The notes beneath the pieces are model-generated. The model saw only the letters and a list, made by a program, of their open reading frames with translations, was not told where the DNA came from and did no database searches. DNA of 15,056 nt, taken from NCBI GenBank assembly GCA_946641795.1, contig CAMPBZ010000013.1, positions 1 through 15,056 of the forward strand, read 5' to 3'. The translations under genes were made by a program, and so were the position numbers. This document shows positions 12,357 through 15,056 of the stretch, one piece after another. This DNA is from an uncultured Clostridia bacterium (GTDB taxonomy: Bacteria; Bacillota; Clostridia; Oscillospirales; CAG-272). The number at the start of each line of letters is the position of its first letter. Position 1 is the stretch's first letter.

Positions 12357-14611
12357 AGTCCAATCTCCCGGAGCCATTGGGCAAGCCCGGTATAGCGCCG
12401 GGTTTGGCGGTTGTTTGCCACCATACGCCCCACGGCCGCCTCGCTGCCGACCAGAATGACCATTGTTTGCGCGCGGGTGACCGCCGTGTAGAGCAGGTTG
12501 CGCGAAAGGAGCATTGGCGGCGTGCGGTCGCCGACCGGCAGAACGACAATGGGATATTCGCTCCCCTGGCTTTTATGCACGGTAATGGCGTAAGCGGGTT
12601 CCAGGTCTTCCAACAGGTTCAAATCGTACTGCACCGTTTTTTCATCAAAGCGAACGATCATACAATTGTCGTGGCCGCGAATTTCCAGAATGGTGCCGAT
12701 GTCACCGTTGAAAATGCCGGAGCCGCCAACCCCGTTGTTCAAAGTCCATTCCAGGTCGTAGTTGTTGCGGATCTGCATTACGCGGTCGCCCTCGCGAAAG
12801 ACGATTTCGCGAAAACGATACTCGGCCTTGCCGGCGTCCGCGGGGTTCAGCACCGCCTGCAACTGCCGGTTGAGCGTTTCGGTGCCCACCTCGCCCTTGC
12901 GGGAAGGCGCAATGACCTGCACGCCCGCCGTTCCCATTTCGCCGTAGGTTTTGGGCAGACGGTTGGCGCAAAGATCGGCAACGGTGGCGCCGATGGCGGC
13001 GTCATCCGACCGGGGAAGAAAGAAAAAGTCGTTGTCTTTCGTTTTCAAATCGGGCATTTCGCCGCGGTTGATGGCGTGGGCGTTGGTAACGATCAGGCTT
13101 TGCTGTGCCTGCCGGAAGATCTCGTTCAGCCGGACGGTGAAAAAGCGGCCGCTTTCGATCACGTCGTGCAAAACGTTGCCCGCGCCCACCGAGGGGAGCT
13201 GGTCACTATCGCCGATGAGAATGAGGCGCGCGCCGGGCTTGACCGCTTTGAGGAGCGCGCACATCAGCGCGCTATCCACCATAGAAACTTCGTCCACAAT
13301 AATCACCGTTTCTTCCAGGAGCGCGTGCTCGTTGCGGCGGAACGCGGGGCGGGAGCCTTCCTCGCCGCCGTATTCCAGCAGGCGGTGAATGGTTTTTGCC
13401 TCGCAGGAAGTGGCCTCGGAAAGGCGTTTGGCGGCACGGCCGGTCGGCGCCGTGAGCACCGGGCGCTCGCCCATACTTTGAAAAATGCGCAACAGGGCGC
13501 GCACAACCGTGGTTTTCCCGGTTCCGGGGCCGCCGGTCAGGATCAGCACGCCGTTTTCCAACGCGCCTTTGATGGCCTTTCGCTGTAAGGCTGCGTACGC
13601 AATGCCGCTTTCGGCCTCCTCGCGCCGCAACAGCGCGCCGATGTTGGCGGTGTCCATTGCCGGGCAGACCTGATCCAAAAGGATCATCTTTTTGGCAATG
13701 TAGGTTTCGCTTTCGTATTGTTTGGGATCGTACAAAAAGGGGTGATCCGAAAGGAGCACCTGGCGCAGTTTCCCTTTGGCAACCAGGCCCTCCACCGTTT
13801 TGTGCGCCTGCTCAAACGAAACGCCCAAAAGCGCCGCGGCGTTCTCCTCGGCAACCTCGCGCGGCAGGCAGACATGGCCGTTTTGCTGGGCGTTCAGGCC
13901 GAGCAGGTAGCAAACTCCACTTTCCAACCGCTCGGGAGAGCTCAATTCCAGCCCGATTTGAAGCGCCATACGATCGGCGCGCTCAAAGCCGATGCCGTCA
14001 ATCTCCTCGCACAGGCGGTAGGGGTTGCGCTTGGCAATATCAATGGCGGCACTGCCCCAGCGTTTGTAAATGCGGACGGTTGCGGTGGGGCCGAAAAAGT
14101 CGCGGAAGAAGAGCATTGCCGCGCGAATATCGGCTTTCTCGCGGAAATCGGCGGCAATTTCCCGGGCGCGCTTTAAGGTAATGCCCGGAATTTCGGCAAG
14201 CCAGTCGGGGTGGTTCTCCATCACCTCGAAGGTTTCGTCGCCGTAAAGATCCACGATCCGGCGCGCGGTTTTGGGGCCGATGCCGCGAATGGCGCCGGAG
14301 GAAAGATAACGCAAAATGGCCGCGCTGCCCACCGGCATCTTCTTTTCGCACAGCTCCACGCGGAACTGCCGGCCGTATTTGGGGTTGTGCACCCACTTGC
14401 CTGCAACCGAGAGCAGGTCGCCCTCGCTCACGTCCGGCATGGTGCCGACAATGGTGAAAAGCTCGCCCGCGTCGGTGCTGAAATCGCAAATGCTGTATCC
14501 GTTTTCCTCGTTTTGGTAAATGACGTGTTCAACCGTTCCGAAAAGACGGAGCAAGCCCGTCTCGCCGTTTTCGTCTATCGGCGATTGCATAAACGTTTCG
14601 TCTATCGGCAT
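12353..14611 (-). CDS. recD2: ATP-dependent RecD-like DNA helicase RecD2 (YrrC)
   Basis: SF1B 5'-3' helicase of bacteria lacking RecBCD, linked to replication-fork stability and repair. It has 752 residues, typical for RecD2. An OB-like N-terminal domain (about 20-90) is followed by helix-hairpin-helix motifs: IRGIGPKTARRI near 108-119, IPGITLKRAREIA near 141-153 and IDGIGFERAD near 203-212. The helicase core has Walker A TGGPGTGKTT near 358-367, Walker B IIVDEVSMVD near 435-445, and motifs V/VI with VHKSQGSEYPIVV near 675-687 and NLLYTAVTRAQ close to the C-terminus. The ATG has a consensus AAAGGAGG nine bases upstream. It follows metK by 39 bp and overlaps comF by four bases. Confidence 0.97.
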   Translation of the reverse strand: MPIDETFMQSPIDENGETGLLRLFGTVEHVIYQNEENGYSICDFSTDAGELFTIVGTMPDVSEGDLLSVAGKWVHNPKYGRQFRVELCEKKMPVGSAAILRYLSSGAIRGIGPKTARRIVDLYGDETFEVMENHPDWLAEIPGITLKRAREIAADFREKADIRAAMLFFRDFFGPTATVRIYKRWGSAAIDIAKRNPYRLCEEIDGIGFERADRMALQIGLELSSPERLESGVCYLLGLNAQQNGHVCLPREVAEENAAALLGVSFEQAHKTVEGLVAKGKLRQVLLSDHPFLYDPKQYESETYIAKKMILLDQVCPAMDTANIGALLRREEAESGIAYAALQRKAIKGALENGVLILTGGPGTGKTTVVRALLRIFQSMGERPVLTAPTGRAAKRLSEATSCEAKTIHRLLEYGGEEGSRPAFRRNEHALLEETVIIVDEVSMVDSALMCALLKAVKPGARLILIGDSDQLPSVGAGNVLHDVIESGRFFTVRLNEIFRQAQQSLIVTNAHAINRGEMPDLKTKDNDFFFLPRSDDAAIGATVADLCANRLPKTYGEMGTAGVQVIAPSRKGEVGTETLNRQLQAVLNPADAGKAEYRFREIVFREGDRVMQIRNNYDLEWTLNNGVGGSGIFNGDIGTILEIRGHDNCMIVRFDEKTVQYDLNLLEDLEPAYAITVHKSQGSEYPIVVLPVGDRTPPMLLSRNLLYTAVTRAQTMVILVGSEAAVGRMVANNRQTRRYTGLAQWLREIGL

Positions 14612-14650
14612 TGCTCCGTCCCTCCTTTTGAATGTTTTTTTTGATACCAG

Positions 14651-15055
14651 TTATGCGCGAACCGCCTTTTGGAGCGTTTCCACAAGGTCGCAGTTTTCCC
14701 ACGGCGCGTTCAGATCCTCGCGCCCCATATGCCCGTAGGCGGCAAGTCCACAGTAGATGGGACGGCGCAGATCAAACTTTTGAATAATGGCCGCCGGGCG
14801 CAGATCGACCAGCTCCGAAATGGCTTTTTCGATTTTTTCTTCGGGCACGGTCGCCGTTCCAAAGGTGTCAATGCGCAAGGAAACCGGCTTGGCAACGCCA
14901 ATGGCGTACGCCACCTGCACCTCGCAACGGTCGGCAAGCCCGGCTTTGACCACGTTTTTGGCAATGTAGCGCGCGGCATAGCAGGCCGAACGGTCCACCT
15001 TGGTGGGGTCTTTGCCCGAAAACGCGCCGCCGCCGTGGCGGGCATAGCCGCCGTA
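14651..15055 (-). CDS. metK: S-adenosylmethionine synthetase, C-terminal part (cut by window edge)
   Basis: Only the last 134 residues are in the window; full-length MetK has about 390-400. MetK makes S-adenosylmethionine from methionine and ATP. The fragment starts in the glycine-rich 'GGYARHGGGAFSGKDPTKVD' segment of the active site and continues with RSACYAARYIAKNVVKAG and CEVQVAYAIGVAKPVS, all typical of the family's last third. The C-terminus ends in LVETLQKAVRA. Translation ends normally. Its promoter and any SAM riboswitch lie to the right of the window. Confidence 0.96.
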   Translation of the reverse strand, partial: YGGYARHGGGAFSGKDPTKVDRSACYAARYIAKNVVKAGLADRCEVQVAYAIGVAKPVSLRIDTFGTATVPEEKIEKAISELVDLRPAAIIQKFDLRRPIYCGLAAYGHMGREDLNAPWENCDLVETLQKAVRA

Positions 15056-15056
15056 G

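Noticed and set aside
12377..13588. Plus-strand open frame (403 codons) opposite recD2
   Set aside because: Shadow of the recD2 helicase core. The sense frame carries all helicase motifs, and the antisense product has no plausible start or family.
1..15056. CRISPR arrays, insertion sequences, phage genes, toxin-antitoxin pairs, tRNA or rRNA genes
   Set aside because: No spaced direct repeats, transposase or integrase motifs, or RNA-gene signatures were seen on either strand. The window is core chromosome with intact genes.

Overview
The window looks like chromosomal core DNA from an endospore-forming Firmicute of the class Clostridia, probably a Ruminococcaceae/Oscillospiraceae-type organism. 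This rests on the sporulation genes yqfC, yqfD and ylbJ, the Gram-positive helicase RecD2, a YerC/YecD-type regulator, Bacillus/Clostridium-style ribosome binding sites and the yqfCD-phoH-ybeY-era-recO gene order. Base composition is moderately GC-rich by eye, with AT-rich intergenic gaps. The genus cannot be fixed from this sequence alone. I see no insertion sequence, prophage, CRISPR array, tRNA or rRNA gene.

Bases 1-5094 (minus strand) form one tight operon: yqfC-yqfD-phoH-ybeY-era-recO-mutS2, with mutS2 running off the left edge. Genes overlap or sit within about 25 bp of each other. It joins two mother-cell sporulation genes to ribosome/rRNA maturation (YbeY, Era, probably PhoH) and DNA repair (RecO, MutS2). 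A ylbJ-type sporulation membrane protein is divergent from yqfC (5190-6167, plus) behind a SigE-like promoter and ends in a terminator shared with the next gene.

Bases 6205-8541 (minus strand) hold a YerC/TrpR-like regulator with its own strong SigA-type promoter, then a cation-transport pair: a CaCA-family Na+/Ca2+ exchanger homologue (yrbG-like) downstream of the manganese exporter gene mntP. The mntP leader carries a clear yybP-ykoY manganese riboswitch. Its expression platform is an intrinsic terminator, followed by a second terminator-like hairpin before the mntP start.

Bases 8582-10028 (plus strand) hold a two-gene operon, cysE (serine acetyltransferase) and tmk (dTMP kinase), divergent from mntP. 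The two promoters are separated by a perfect tandem 13-bp AT-rich repeat. A long bidirectional terminator closes this operon against pepD.

Bases 10071-15056 (minus strand) read metK (3' part only)-recD2-comF-pepD: S-adenosylmethionine synthesis, a DNA helicase, a ComF phosphoribosyltransferase-fold protein and a dipeptidase. No wholly new system is evident. The most interesting points are regulatory: the two-terminator manganese leader and the possible inclusion of the exchanger in its regulon, the sporulation divergon, and a possible housekeeping promoter buried in yqfD.
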